Assembly: GCA_011523655.1 (NCBI GenBank)
Contig: WTGH01000044.1
Coordinates: 37,333-101,332 of the forward strand
Length of the DNA: 64,000 nucleotides
Reading direction: 5' to 3'
Source: Rhodospirillaceae bacterium
Lineage (GTDB): Bacteria > Pseudomonadota > Alphaproteobacteria > Bin65
Shown here: one piece after another, positions 57,005 to 64,000 of the stretch
How the letters are laid out: each line of letters begins with the position of its first letter
Numbering within the stretch: the stretch's first letter is position 1
Notes under the pieces: generated by a model
The model's database searches: none
The model's input: only the letters and a program-made list of their open reading frames with translations
Told to the model about the DNA's origin: nothing
Position numbers and translations under genes: made by a program

Positions 57005-58339
57005 ATGACCGACCATCTGAACCGACTGGAAGACCTGCTGAAGGCCGCCCGGGCCGCGGGCGCCGACGCGGCCGACGCCGTCTATATCGAGGGCGACAGC
57101 CTTTCGCACAGCCAGCGGCTCGGCAATGTCGAAATGATCGAGCGCGCCGAGGGCCGCGACCTGGGCCTGCGGGTCTTCGTCGGCCATCGCCACGCCAGCG
57201 TCTCTGCCACGGAGATCGAGCCGGAGACCTTCGCCGGGCTGGCCGAACGGGCCATGGCGATGGCGCGTGCCGTGCCGGAAGACCCGTATTGCGGCATCGC
57301 CGGTCCGGGCCAGTTCGCCGTGCAGCCGCCGCAGCTGGAAACGGCGGACGTGGAAGAGCCGCCGGCCGACCTGCTGATTTCGCGGGCCCGCGAGGCCGAG
57401 GACGCCGCCCGCGCCGTCGAAGGCGTGACCAACTCCGAGGGCGCGGAAGCGTCGTGGGGCCGGACCGGGGTCTACCTCGCCGCAACCAACGGCTTTGCCG
57501 GCAGCTACGGGCGCACCTCGCACAGCGTCGGCGTCTCGGTCGTCGCCGGCTCGGGCGGCGACATGCAGACCGACTACGACCACCACACCGCCGTCTTTGC
57601 GGCGGACCTCATGGCGCCGGCGGAGATCGGGCGGAGCGCCGGCGAACGGGCGGTCGCCCGGCTCGGCGCCCGGCCGGTCAAGACCGTGAAGGCGCCCGTG
57701 GTGTTCGACCCGCGGGTCGCGGGCGGCCTGCTGCGCCACCTGCTCGGCGCGATCAACGGCGCGTCGGTCGCCCGCGGCACGAGCTTTCTCAAGGACAGGC
57801 TCGGCGACGCGGTGATGGCGCCGGGCCTGACCGTGGTCGAGGATCCGCACCGGCCGCGCGGCCTGCGCTCCAAGCCCTTCGACGGCGAGGGCATCGCCAA
57901 CCGGCGCAGCGCGCTGATCGACGACGGCGTGCTGACGACCTGGCTGCTCGACCTGCGCTCGGCGCGCCAGCTCGATCTGGCGCCGACCGGCCATGCCAGC
58001 CGGGGCACCTCCGGCCCGCCCGCGCCGTCGGCGACCAATGTCTGGCTCGAGGCCGGGACCGTATCGCGGCAGGACCTGCTCGCCGGCATCGACAGCGGCC
58101 TCTACGTCACCGAGATGATCGGCATGGGCGTCGACTATGTGACCGGCGACTACAGCCGCGGCGCGGGCGGCTACTGGATCGAAAAGAGTGAATTGGCTTT
58201 CCCCGTCACCGAACTGACGATCGCCGGCAATCTCAAGGACATGTTCAAGGCGATCACGCCGGCCGACGACCTCGACCTGCGCTACGGCATCGACGCCCCG
58301 ACGCTGCGCATCGACGGCATGACGATAGCGGGGGCTTGA
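57005..58339 (+). CDS. pmbA: TldD/PmbA family metallopeptidase (TldE-like)
   Basis: The 444-residue protein lacks the HEXXXH zinc motif of TldD and so fits TldE/PmbA, which forms the inactive partner in TldD/E proteases. NVEMIERAEGRDLGLRVFVGHR at 40-61, SKPFDGEGIANRRSALIDDGVL in the centre and GDYSRGAGGYWIEKSELAFPV near the end are classical. TldD/E process small peptides and modified peptides such as microcin B17. No tldD in the window. Confidence 0.95.
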   Translation: MTDHLNRLEDLLKAARAAGADAADAVYIEGDSLSHSQRLGNVEMIERAEGRDLGLRVFVGHRHASVSATEIEPETFAGLAERAMAMARAVPEDPYCGIAGPGQFAVQPPQLETADVEEPPADLLISRAREAEDAARAVEGVTNSEGAEASWGRTGVYLAATNGFAGSYGRTSHSVGVSVVAGSGGDMQTDYDHHTAVFAADLMAPAEIGRSAGERAVARLGARPVKTVKAPVVFDPRVAGGLLRHLLGAINGASVARGTSFLKDRLGDAVMAPGLTVVEDPHRPRGLRSKPFDGEGIANRRSALIDDGVLTTWLLDLRSARQLDLAPTGHASRGTSGPPAPSATNVWLEAGTVSRQDLLAGIDSGLYVTEMIGMGVDYVTGDYSRGAGGYWIEKSELAFPVTELTIAGNLKDMFKAITPADDLDLRYGIDAPTLRIDGMTIAGA

Positions 58340-58598
58340 AGCTATTTGGCCCGATGACCCCCGGACGGCCATCGCAACCCGGTTCCGCTGCCCCGAATGG
58401 CTTGGCCTCCTGCGGCTTTGCCGGCGCACAGCGTGGCCCGTTGGCCTCTTGAAAGGGCGAGCGGGTCGGGACACACTTTCGGCTCGATTTCAGTTTCCGC
58501 GCCCAAGGGCGGGCTGCATGGCCGCTGCCGCACGCCGAGGTCCGGGCGGGACGGAGGCGCTGCTGCCATTTTCGGCGGCCGAGGGAGGGACATTCGAC

Positions 58599-59573
58599 AT
58601 GAAAGAAAACATCCGACGTTCTGCGGGCTTCGCGACTGCCGGACTGGCCGTGCTTGTCGGCGCAACTGCCGTTGCTGGGCCGGTTCTCGCGGCTGGCTAT
58701 CCCGAGAAACCGATCACGATGCTGGTCGGCTTCCGGGCCGGCGGCGGGGTCGACACTGTCGGGCGGCTGATCGCCAAGCATATGGAAGGCACGCTCGGCC
58801 AGCCGGTCGTGCCGACGGCCAAGGCCGGGGCCGGCGGCGGCGTGCTGGCGGCGGCACTCGCCAAGGCGAAGCCGGACGGCTACACGATCGGCATCGCTGT
58901 CACCAGCACCTGGTCGTTCAACCCGGTGTTCGCGCGCAAGAAGCGCTACGGCGTGAACGACGCGACCCTGCTGGCCTCGATCGCACGGGCGCAGTGCGTA
59001 ATCTTCGTCGGGTCGAAATCGCCCTACAAGTCGCTGAAGGACGCCTTCGCGGCGGCGAAGGGCGGCAAGGCCCTTTCGGCCTCGTCCCCGGCGCCGCCGG
59101 CAACCTTCCTGATGCGCCATCTGGCCGGAAAGAATGGCGTCAAGCTGCGGGTCATCAACGTCAAGGGCACGCCGGCGGTGATCCAGCAGGTCCTCGGCGG
59201 CCATGTCGATCTCGGCTGGAGCGGCGGCCACCACATCCCCTACCTGCGCAAGGGCGAGGTGCGGGTGATCGCGGCGACCGACGACCGGCGGCTGAACGCG
59301 CCGTCCGACAAGGTGCCGACCCTCAAGGAGATGGGCTACGACATCTCCTTCTGCGGCGCCTACATCATGGCGGCGCCCAAGGGCCTGCTGGCGGACGTCA
59401 AGACCAAGCTCGACGGCGCGCTCAAGGCGGCGATCAATTCCGAGCCGGTCCAGACGTTCATCGAGCGCCGCAAGCTGGCGGCGAACTACCAGGGGACGGA
59501 AGGCCTGACGAAGGAAGTCCAGGCCGAGGCCGCCGCCTGGGCCAAGGTCAAGGCGGGCCTGAAGAAGAAATAG
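58599..59573 (+). CDS. tctC: Tripartite tricarboxylate transporter substrate-binding protein (TctC)
   Basis: The 324-residue periplasmic Bug-type receptor has a signal peptide of about 34 residues (ending VLAAG) and then YPEKPITMLVGFRAGGGVDTVGR, the family opening. GTPAVIQQVLGGHVDLGWSG is the carboxylate-binding loop region. It delivers tricarboxylates or other carboxylates to TctBA. GGGAGGG lies about 12 nt before the ATG, and the upstream open frame has no similarity. First gene of tctC-tctB-tctA. Confidence 0.95.
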   Translation: MKENIRRSAGFATAGLAVLVGATAVAGPVLAAGYPEKPITMLVGFRAGGGVDTVGRLIAKHMEGTLGQPVVPTAKAGAGGGVLAAALAKAKPDGYTIGIAVTSTWSFNPVFARKKRYGVNDATLLASIARAQCVIFVGSKSPYKSLKDAFAAAKGGKALSASSPAPPATFLMRHLAGKNGVKLRVINVKGTPAVIQQVLGGHVDLGWSGGHHIPYLRKGEVRVIAATDDRRLNAPSDKVPTLKEMGYDISFCGAYIMAAPKGLLADVKTKLDGALKAAINSEPVQTFIERRKLAANYQGTEGLTKEVQAEAAAWAKVKAGLKKK

Positions 59574-59619
59574 CGGCCGCTTTGCCGGCGGTTCCGGCCG
59601 CCTTGCAGGGACAGCGCCG

Positions 59620-60075
59620 ATGCGCGCCCTCGACGGCGCAGCCGCTGCGCTGATCGGGGCCTTCGGGCTGGCGACGCTGTTCCTGTTCATTCCGGGCACG
59701 ATCGAAGATCCCGGAATGGACGACCTGTCGCCGGCCTTCATGCCGCAGATCGTCGCCATCCTGCTGACCGGCCTTGCGGCGCTGCTCGGGCTGCGCAGCC
59801 TGCTGCGGCGGCCGGCGGCGGGGGACTCGGCGGAGGAGAAACCGGCGCTGACCCGCCGCCATGCCGGCTTCGTCCTGCTGGCGGCGCTGTGGCTGGCGGC
59901 GTCCTTCGCCGTCGTCGCCCTGGCCGGCTACCTGGCAGGCGGCGCCGCGGCGGTCGTCGGCGCCATGCTGCTGATGCGGATCCGCCGGCCGCTGACGATC
60001 GTTGCCACCGCCGTCGCCGCCCCGCTCGTCCTGTGGGCGGTGTTCTGGCAGCTCCTCACCATCCCGCTGCCGTAG
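59620..60075 (+). CDS. tctB: Tripartite tricarboxylate transporter small membrane subunit TctB
   Basis: The 151-residue protein has four hydrophobic segments and the typical PAFMPQIVAILLTGLAALLGLRSLL. TctB is the small membrane subunit that works with TctA. It lies 46 nt after tctC and ends 4 nt before tctA. Confidence 0.92.
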   Translation: MRALDGAAAALIGAFGLATLFLFIPGTIEDPGMDDLSPAFMPQIVAILLTGLAALLGLRSLLRRPAAGDSAEEKPALTRRHAGFVLLAALWLAASFAVVALAGYLAGGAAAVVGAMLLMRIRRPLTIVATAVAAPLVLWAVFWQLLTIPLP

Positions 60076-60079
60076 CCCG

Positions 60080-61576
60080 ATGGAAGCGGTCCTTGCCGGG
60101 CTGGCCCAGGCCTTTACGCCGCTGACCCTTGGCTTCGTGCTGTTCGGCGTCGTGCTCGGTATCGTCGTCGGGGCGATTCCGGGGCTGAGCAGCCCGATGG
60201 CGATCGCCATCGCGGTGCCGCTGACCTTCTACATGACGCCGCTGGCGGCAATCGCCTTCCTGCTCGGTGTCAACAAGGGCGGCGAGTTCGGCGGCTCGAT
60301 CTCCGCTATCCTGCTCAACACGCCCGGAACGCCCGAAGCCGCGGCGACGGCGCTCGACGGCCATCCGCTGGCCCAGCAGGGCAAGGCCGGCAAGGCGCTC
60401 AAGACGGCGCTCTATTCTTCGGTCGCCGGCGACACCTTCAGCGATATCGTGCTGATCCTGGTCGCCGCGCCGCTCGCCGTCATTGCGCTCAAGATGGGGC
60501 CGCCGGAGTTGCTCGGTGTGCTGATCTTCGCCTTCACCTTCGTCACGGCACTGCTCGGCAACTCGATGATCAAGGGGCTGATCGCGGCGGCCCTGGGCGT
60601 TCTCCTCAGCCTGATCGGCATCGACCCCGAGGCTGCGATACCGCGGCTCACTTTCGACGTGCTCGAACTGGAGGACGGTCTGTCCTTTGTCGGCGCGGCC
60701 ATCGGCCTGCTCGCATTCTCGGAAGTGCTGATGCAGGTCGAGCGGTCCTTTCTCGGCGACAGCGGCGCCGGCGAGGCCGCGGCCGGATTCTCGAAGGCGC
60801 GGGAAGACAACGCCTTCACGCGCAGCGATTTCCGCCAGGTGCGCGGCACCGTCGCCCGCTCCGCCGTCATCGGCACCGTGATCGGCGCAATCCCGGGGCT
60901 GGGCACCAGCCTGGCCGGCTTTCTCGGTTATGGCGCCGCCATGAAGGCGTCGAAGCATCCGGAGGAGTTCGGCAAGGGCCGGCTGGAAGGGGTCGCCGCC
61001 ACCGAAGCCGCCAACAGCGCCGTCGTCGGCTCGAACCTGATCCCGCTGCTCACCCTGGGGATTCCCGGCAACGTGGCCGCCGCCCTGCTCGCCGGCGCCT
61101 TCCTGATCCACGGCATCACGCCCGGCCCGCTGATCTTCCAGGACCATGCCGTGCTGGTCTACGGCATGTTCGGTTGCCTGATCGTCGCCAACCTGATGAA
61201 CCTGCTGGTCGGCAGCCTCGGCCTGCGGCTGTTTTCGCTCGCCGTGCGCACGCCGCGCAGCATCGTCATGCCGTCGGTGGCATTGTTGTGCATTACGGGA
61301 TCGTTCGTCGCCGGCGGCGGGCTGTTTGCCGTAGCGACGATGATGGTGTTCGGTATACTGGGCTATCTCATGCGCAAGCTGGATTTCTCGATCATCGCCT
61401 TCATCCTCGGCTTCATTCTCGGCCCGATGGTCGAGCGCTCGCTGCGCCACACCGTGATCCTGTTCGAGGACGCTTCCGACATTCTCGGCCATCCGTTCCT
61501 GATCGCCATGCTGGTCGTCAGCGCCGGCGCCGTGTTCTGGCTCGGCCGCCGACCGCGCGGGAAGCTCGCCCGATGA
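60080..61576 (+). CDS. tctA: Tripartite tricarboxylate transporter large membrane subunit TctA
   Basis: The 498-residue, twelve-helix channel subunit has GAIPGLSSPMAIAIAVPLTFYM near residues 31-52, ISAILLNTPGTPEAAATALDG and IPLLTLGIPGNVAAALLAGA, the conserved repeats of TctA. It provides the proton- or sodium-coupled transport path. Its TGA overlaps the phosphoesterase ATG (ATGA). Confidence 0.96.
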   Translation: MEAVLAGLAQAFTPLTLGFVLFGVVLGIVVGAIPGLSSPMAIAIAVPLTFYMTPLAAIAFLLGVNKGGEFGGSISAILLNTPGTPEAAATALDGHPLAQQGKAGKALKTALYSSVAGDTFSDIVLILVAAPLAVIALKMGPPELLGVLIFAFTFVTALLGNSMIKGLIAAALGVLLSLIGIDPEAAIPRLTFDVLELEDGLSFVGAAIGLLAFSEVLMQVERSFLGDSGAGEAAAGFSKAREDNAFTRSDFRQVRGTVARSAVIGTVIGAIPGLGTSLAGFLGYGAAMKASKHPEEFGKGRLEGVAATEAANSAVVGSNLIPLLTLGIPGNVAAALLAGAFLIHGITPGPLIFQDHAVLVYGMFGCLIVANLMNLLVGSLGLRLFSLAVRTPRSIVMPSVALLCITGSFVAGGGLFAVATMMVFGILGYLMRKLDFSIIAFILGFILGPMVERSLRHTVILFEDASDILGHPFLIAMLVVSAGAVFWLGRRPRGKLAR

Positions 61577-62691
61577 GCGCCCTCGAATATCCCGCGGGCG
61601 ACCGGCCCTTCCACCTGTGGGCCCAGGGCTGCGCCCACGTCTTCCACGACAAGACCTGCGGGCGGGAGAGCCTGGGCGACGCCCTGCGCCAGTCGGAGCG
61701 CGGCGGCCCGGCGGGGGACGATGCAGGCGCACCGCCGTTCGACTGGGACATCTGCATCAATGTCGGCGACTACAGCTCCGCCTTCGGCCCGCCGACCGAT
61801 GAGGAGGGCGCGGAGATCGTCCGCCAGTTCGGCGCGCTCAGGCACCACCGGCGCGAGCAGGTCTACAGCGTGTGCGGCAACCACGACCGCGACCCCTTCA
61901 GCGAGCCGGAGGGAAACTGGTTCCGCAAGTGGATCGACCCGATGGGCGAGAACACGGCGACTTCGGGCGTCGAGCGCAGCCGCTATCCCTACCCGGTTCA
62001 CGGCACATGGGACCGCTACTGGTTCGACGTCGGCAACATCCGCTTCCTGATGATGAGCGACGTCAACGAGCGCGCGCAGGCGCTCGGCCGCGGCCCGCTC
62101 GGCGGCAATCCCGGCGGCGTGGTGACGGCAGAGACCTTCGACTGGTGGGCCGACATAGTCGAGCGCAGCCGGGGCGAGCGGATCGTCGTGACGGTCCACC
62201 ACTATGTGCTCAAGGAGACCACCGTTGCGAGCGGCGAATGGGAGGGCATGAAGAAGGGGCCGGACGGCGCCTGGCAGATGGACTATCACGGCTACTACGC
62301 CGAGGGCACGCCGAACGGCGCCTCCTATCTCTACTGGGTCGGCGGCGCTGCGGATTCCGGCCGGTTCGAGCGCTATCTGGAAGACAATCCCGGCGCGGTC
62401 GCCCTGTGGTTCGGCGGCCACACCCATACCAACCCGGACGATCAGCACGGCGGCAAGTCCCATATCGAGACCCGCTACGGCGGCACGACCTTCGTCAATG
62501 CCGCGGCGCTGACCCGCCATTTCGTGGCGGATCACGCGATGCCGCACAGCCGCGTGCTGACCTTCGCGCCGGGGAGCCGGGAGGTCCGTATCCGCTGCTA
62601 CATGCACACGAGCGAACACCGCCCGGCCGGCTGGTACGACGCCAGGGAACGCCGGATAACGCTGGGCAGGCCCTTTACCTGGGAGGGGTGA
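61573..62691 (+). CDS. Calcineurin-like metallophosphoesterase, coupled to tctA
   Basis: The 372-residue phosphoesterase retains NVGDYS near 62-67, CGNHDRDP near 97-104, VTVHHYV near 205 and GGHTHTN near 285-291, four of the five metal-site motifs. At the first site (usually DXH) it has GCAHVFH, with Cys in place of Asp. No signal peptide, so cytoplasmic. The ATG lies inside the tctA stop, so the two genes are translationally linked. This suggests that it acts on an imported phosphoester, but the substrate is unknown. Confidence 0.85.
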   Translation: MSALEYPAGDRPFHLWAQGCAHVFHDKTCGRESLGDALRQSERGGPAGDDAGAPPFDWDICINVGDYSSAFGPPTDEEGAEIVRQFGALRHHRREQVYSVCGNHDRDPFSEPEGNWFRKWIDPMGENTATSGVERSRYPYPVHGTWDRYWFDVGNIRFLMMSDVNERAQALGRGPLGGNPGGVVTAETFDWWADIVERSRGERIVVTVHHYVLKETTVASGEWEGMKKGPDGAWQMDYHGYYAEGTPNGASYLYWVGGAADSGRFERYLEDNPGAVALWFGGHTHTNPDDQHGGKSHIETRYGGTTFVNAAALTRHFVADHAMPHSRVLTFAPGSREVRIRCYMHTSEHRPAGWYDARERRITLGRPFTWEG

Positions 62692-62782
62692 CGGGCCAAT
62701 TCGTGCGGCAGCGCCGCCGCGCCGCCGTCGAATATGCGGGCGGCCGGGGTGGCGGGACAGGCAAGATCGTGGAGCCGGAACA

Positions 62783-63151
62783 ATGAACGAGCGATCCGGT
62801 ACGGAAACTGCAAAAACCGGGAACGGAGAGCGGTTGCAGGCCCGGATCGGCGTGCCGCCGGAAGCGCTTGCGGCGTTCTGCGAGCGCTGGCAGGTCGCCG
62901 AACTGGCGCTGTTCGGATCGGTCTTGCGAGAGGATTTCGGGCCGAACAGCGATATCGACTTCCTGATCGGGTTCGAGATCGGGCAATCGCCGGGACTGTT
63001 CGGTATAGTGGAAATGGAGGACGAGTTGGCGGAACTGTCCGGCCGCCGGGTCGATCTGGTCAGCCGCAGGGCTGTCGAGAACAGCCGGAATTACATCCGC
63101 CGGAAGGCGATACTGGATTCCGCCCAGGTGGTATATGCAGCGCGACGATAG
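62783..63151 (+). CDS. MNT-type nucleotidyltransferase antitoxin (MntA-like)
   Basis: The 122-residue minimal nucleotidyltransferase has a full GSX10DXD motif: Gly45-Ser46 and Asp57/Asp59 (FGSVLREDFGPNSDIDFLI). In characterised pairs this protein AMPylates a Tyr of the HEPN toxin and silences it. The stop overlaps the toxin gene by 17 nt. Identity of the pair rests on motifs and arrangement. Confidence 0.94.
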   Translation: MNERSGTETAKTGNGERLQARIGVPPEALAAFCERWQVAELALFGSVLREDFGPNSDIDFLIGFEIGQSPGLFGIVEMEDELAELSGRRVDLVSRRAVENSRNYIRRKAILDSAQVVYAARR

Positions 63152-63479
63152 ATCGTATCTGCTGGACATGCTGGTCGCGGCGGGCGACGCGATCGCTTAT
63201 CTGGAGGGCTTGTCCTACGCCGATTTCGAGCGGAACCGTGAGAAGCAGCGCGCCATCTTCAACGCGGTGCAGGAGATTGGCGAGGCGGCGTCCCGGATAA
63301 CTCCGGAATTCAGGGATGCCCATCCGGCAATCCCGTGGCGGAAGATCGTGGGCATGCGCAACCGTCTCGTCCATGCCTACTTCGATATCGAACTCGATCT
63401 CGTATGGGATACGGTGCGCAACGACCTTCCGGCCCTGACTGACCGGATTGAAGCGCTAGCGTCGGAGGCGGACGAATGA
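63135..63479 (+). CDS. HepT-like HEPN toxin (DUF86)
   Basis: The 114-residue protein has the RX4HXY motif intact as Arg75, His80 and Tyr82 (RNRLVHAYF). Arg and His form the RNase site, and Tyr82 is the residue modified by the MntA partner in known systems. The helical layout and size match HepT. Translation begins 17 nt inside the antitoxin gene, at ATG 63135. Confidence 0.94.
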   Translation: MQRDDRSYLLDMLVAAGDAIAYLEGLSYADFERNREKQRAIFNAVQEIGEAASRITPEFRDAHPAIPWRKIVGMRNRLVHAYFDIELDLVWDTVRNDLPALTDRIEALASEADE

Positions 63480-63534
63480 CCGGCGCGACGTTATCCGTTA
63501 ACAGCCTCACCGACCGACCGGGGAGACCCCGCAC

Positions 63535-64000
63535 ATGGCGCTGAGCCCGAGCCGCGACGCCTTTATCACCTGTGCGCTGACCGGCGCGGGCGATACGACC
63601 GGGCGGTCAAGCAAGGTGCCGGTCACGCCGGCCGAGATCGCCGAATCGGGTATCGAGGCAGCGCGGGCCGGGGCGGCGATCCTCCATGTCCATGTCCGCG
63701 ATCCGGAGACCGGCGCGCCGGCGCGCGACCCGGCGCTCTACCGCGAGGTCGTCGAACGGGTGCGCGAGTCCGGCATCGACGTCGTGCTCAACCTTACCGC
63801 CGGCATGGGCGGCGACCTCACCCTCGGCCCGGCCGACCGGCCCCTGCCGCCGTCGCCGGAGGGCACCGACATGGCGGGCGCCGAAGAGCGGCTGGCCCAT
63901 GTGACCGAGCTGCTGCCGGAAATCTGCACGCTGGATTGCGGCACGATGAATTTCGGCGAGGGCGACTACATCATGACCAACACGCCGGCCATGCTGGCGG
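63535..64000 (+). CDS. BKACE family protein (3-keto-5-aminohexanoate cleavage-type), 5' part
   Basis: The gene is cut by the window end after 155 codons. [15 protein letters not shown] at 8-22, [35 protein letters not shown] and [13 protein letters not shown] are the BKACE (DUF849) opening, with the zinc-binding HVHVRD. These TIM-barrel enzymes condense beta-keto acids with acetyl-CoA. Substrate not predictable from the fragment. GGGGAG lies about 10 nt before the ATG. Confidence 0.93.
   Translation, partial: MALSPSRDAFITCALTGAGDTTGRSSKVPVTPAEIAESGIEAARAGAAILHVHVRDPETGAPARDPALYREVVERVRESGIDVVLNLTAGMGGDLTLGPADRPLPPSPEGTDMAGAEERLAHVTELLPEICTLDCGTMNFGEGDYIMTNTPAMLA

Overview
The window is GC-rich throughout, densely packed and split between both strands. 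It looks like an alphaproteobacterial chromosome, probably from the Rhodospirillales and their relatives. The evidence is the aa3-type oxidase cluster order (ctaC-ctaD-ctaB-small ORF-ctaG-ctaE-DUF983-surf1), a TPP-riboswitch thiOSGE operon, an rsmE-gshA pair, a tripartite tricarboxylate transporter and a BKACE enzyme. I cannot assign a genus. No rRNA, tRNA or CRISPR array was recognised.

Layout. 1-8.0 kb: the end of a peptide-type ABC ATPase, a DUF6064 membrane protein, an aldo/keto reductase, an FAD/NAD(P) protein, an acyl-CoA dehydrogenase, and thiO-thiS-thiG-thiE behind a TPP riboswitch. 8.1-14.6 kb: a HigBA-like toxin-antitoxin module, an alpha/beta hydrolase, UvrD/PcrA helicase, an MFS transporter and a PP2C phosphatase. 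14.8-17.5 kb: a Rieske dioxygenase (alpha and beta subunits) with an SDR. 17.8-25.6 kb: a lipoprotein between two copies of a direct repeat, a DUF3108 protein, rpmB, secreted enzymes, an M32 carboxypeptidase, surf1 and DUF983. 25.6-31.1 kb: cytochrome c oxidase, including a 52-residue membrane protein. 31.5-36.2 kb: an accessory patch with a HEPN protein and a small partner, a nitroreductase, and a two-gene unit made of a probable ubiquitin-like beta-grasp protein ending in Gly-Gly and a DUF4132 protein. 36.2-42.0 kb: aconitase, DUF924, purD and a DsbA-family isomerase. 42.0-43.9 kb: dense repeats and a terminase-small-subunit-like gene behind an AT-rich promoter with a possible LexA box. 43.9-55.6 kb: a methyltransferase, a peptide ABC transporter without ATPases, gshA-rsmE-dehydratase-ubiD, a YbjN protein and a GGCT-like protein. 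55.9-64 kb: an epimerase, a PmbA-type peptidase, tctCBA with a translationally overlapping phosphoesterase, an MNT/HepT toxin-antitoxin pair and the start of a BKACE enzyme.

The most interesting part is 33.26-36.20 kb. A near-consensus promoter drives a 131-residue protein whose last 32 residues line up in layout with the ThiS encoded in this same window, and which ends exactly at Gly-Gly. A DUF4132 protein follows 8 nt later. I read this as a candidate ubiquitin-like/DUF4132 system; its function is unknown. Second are the thiO gene, which seems to start at ATT directly behind the riboswitch, and the possible SOS control of the orphan terminase-like gene. At least four families of palindromic dispersed repeats fill the intergenic spaces.
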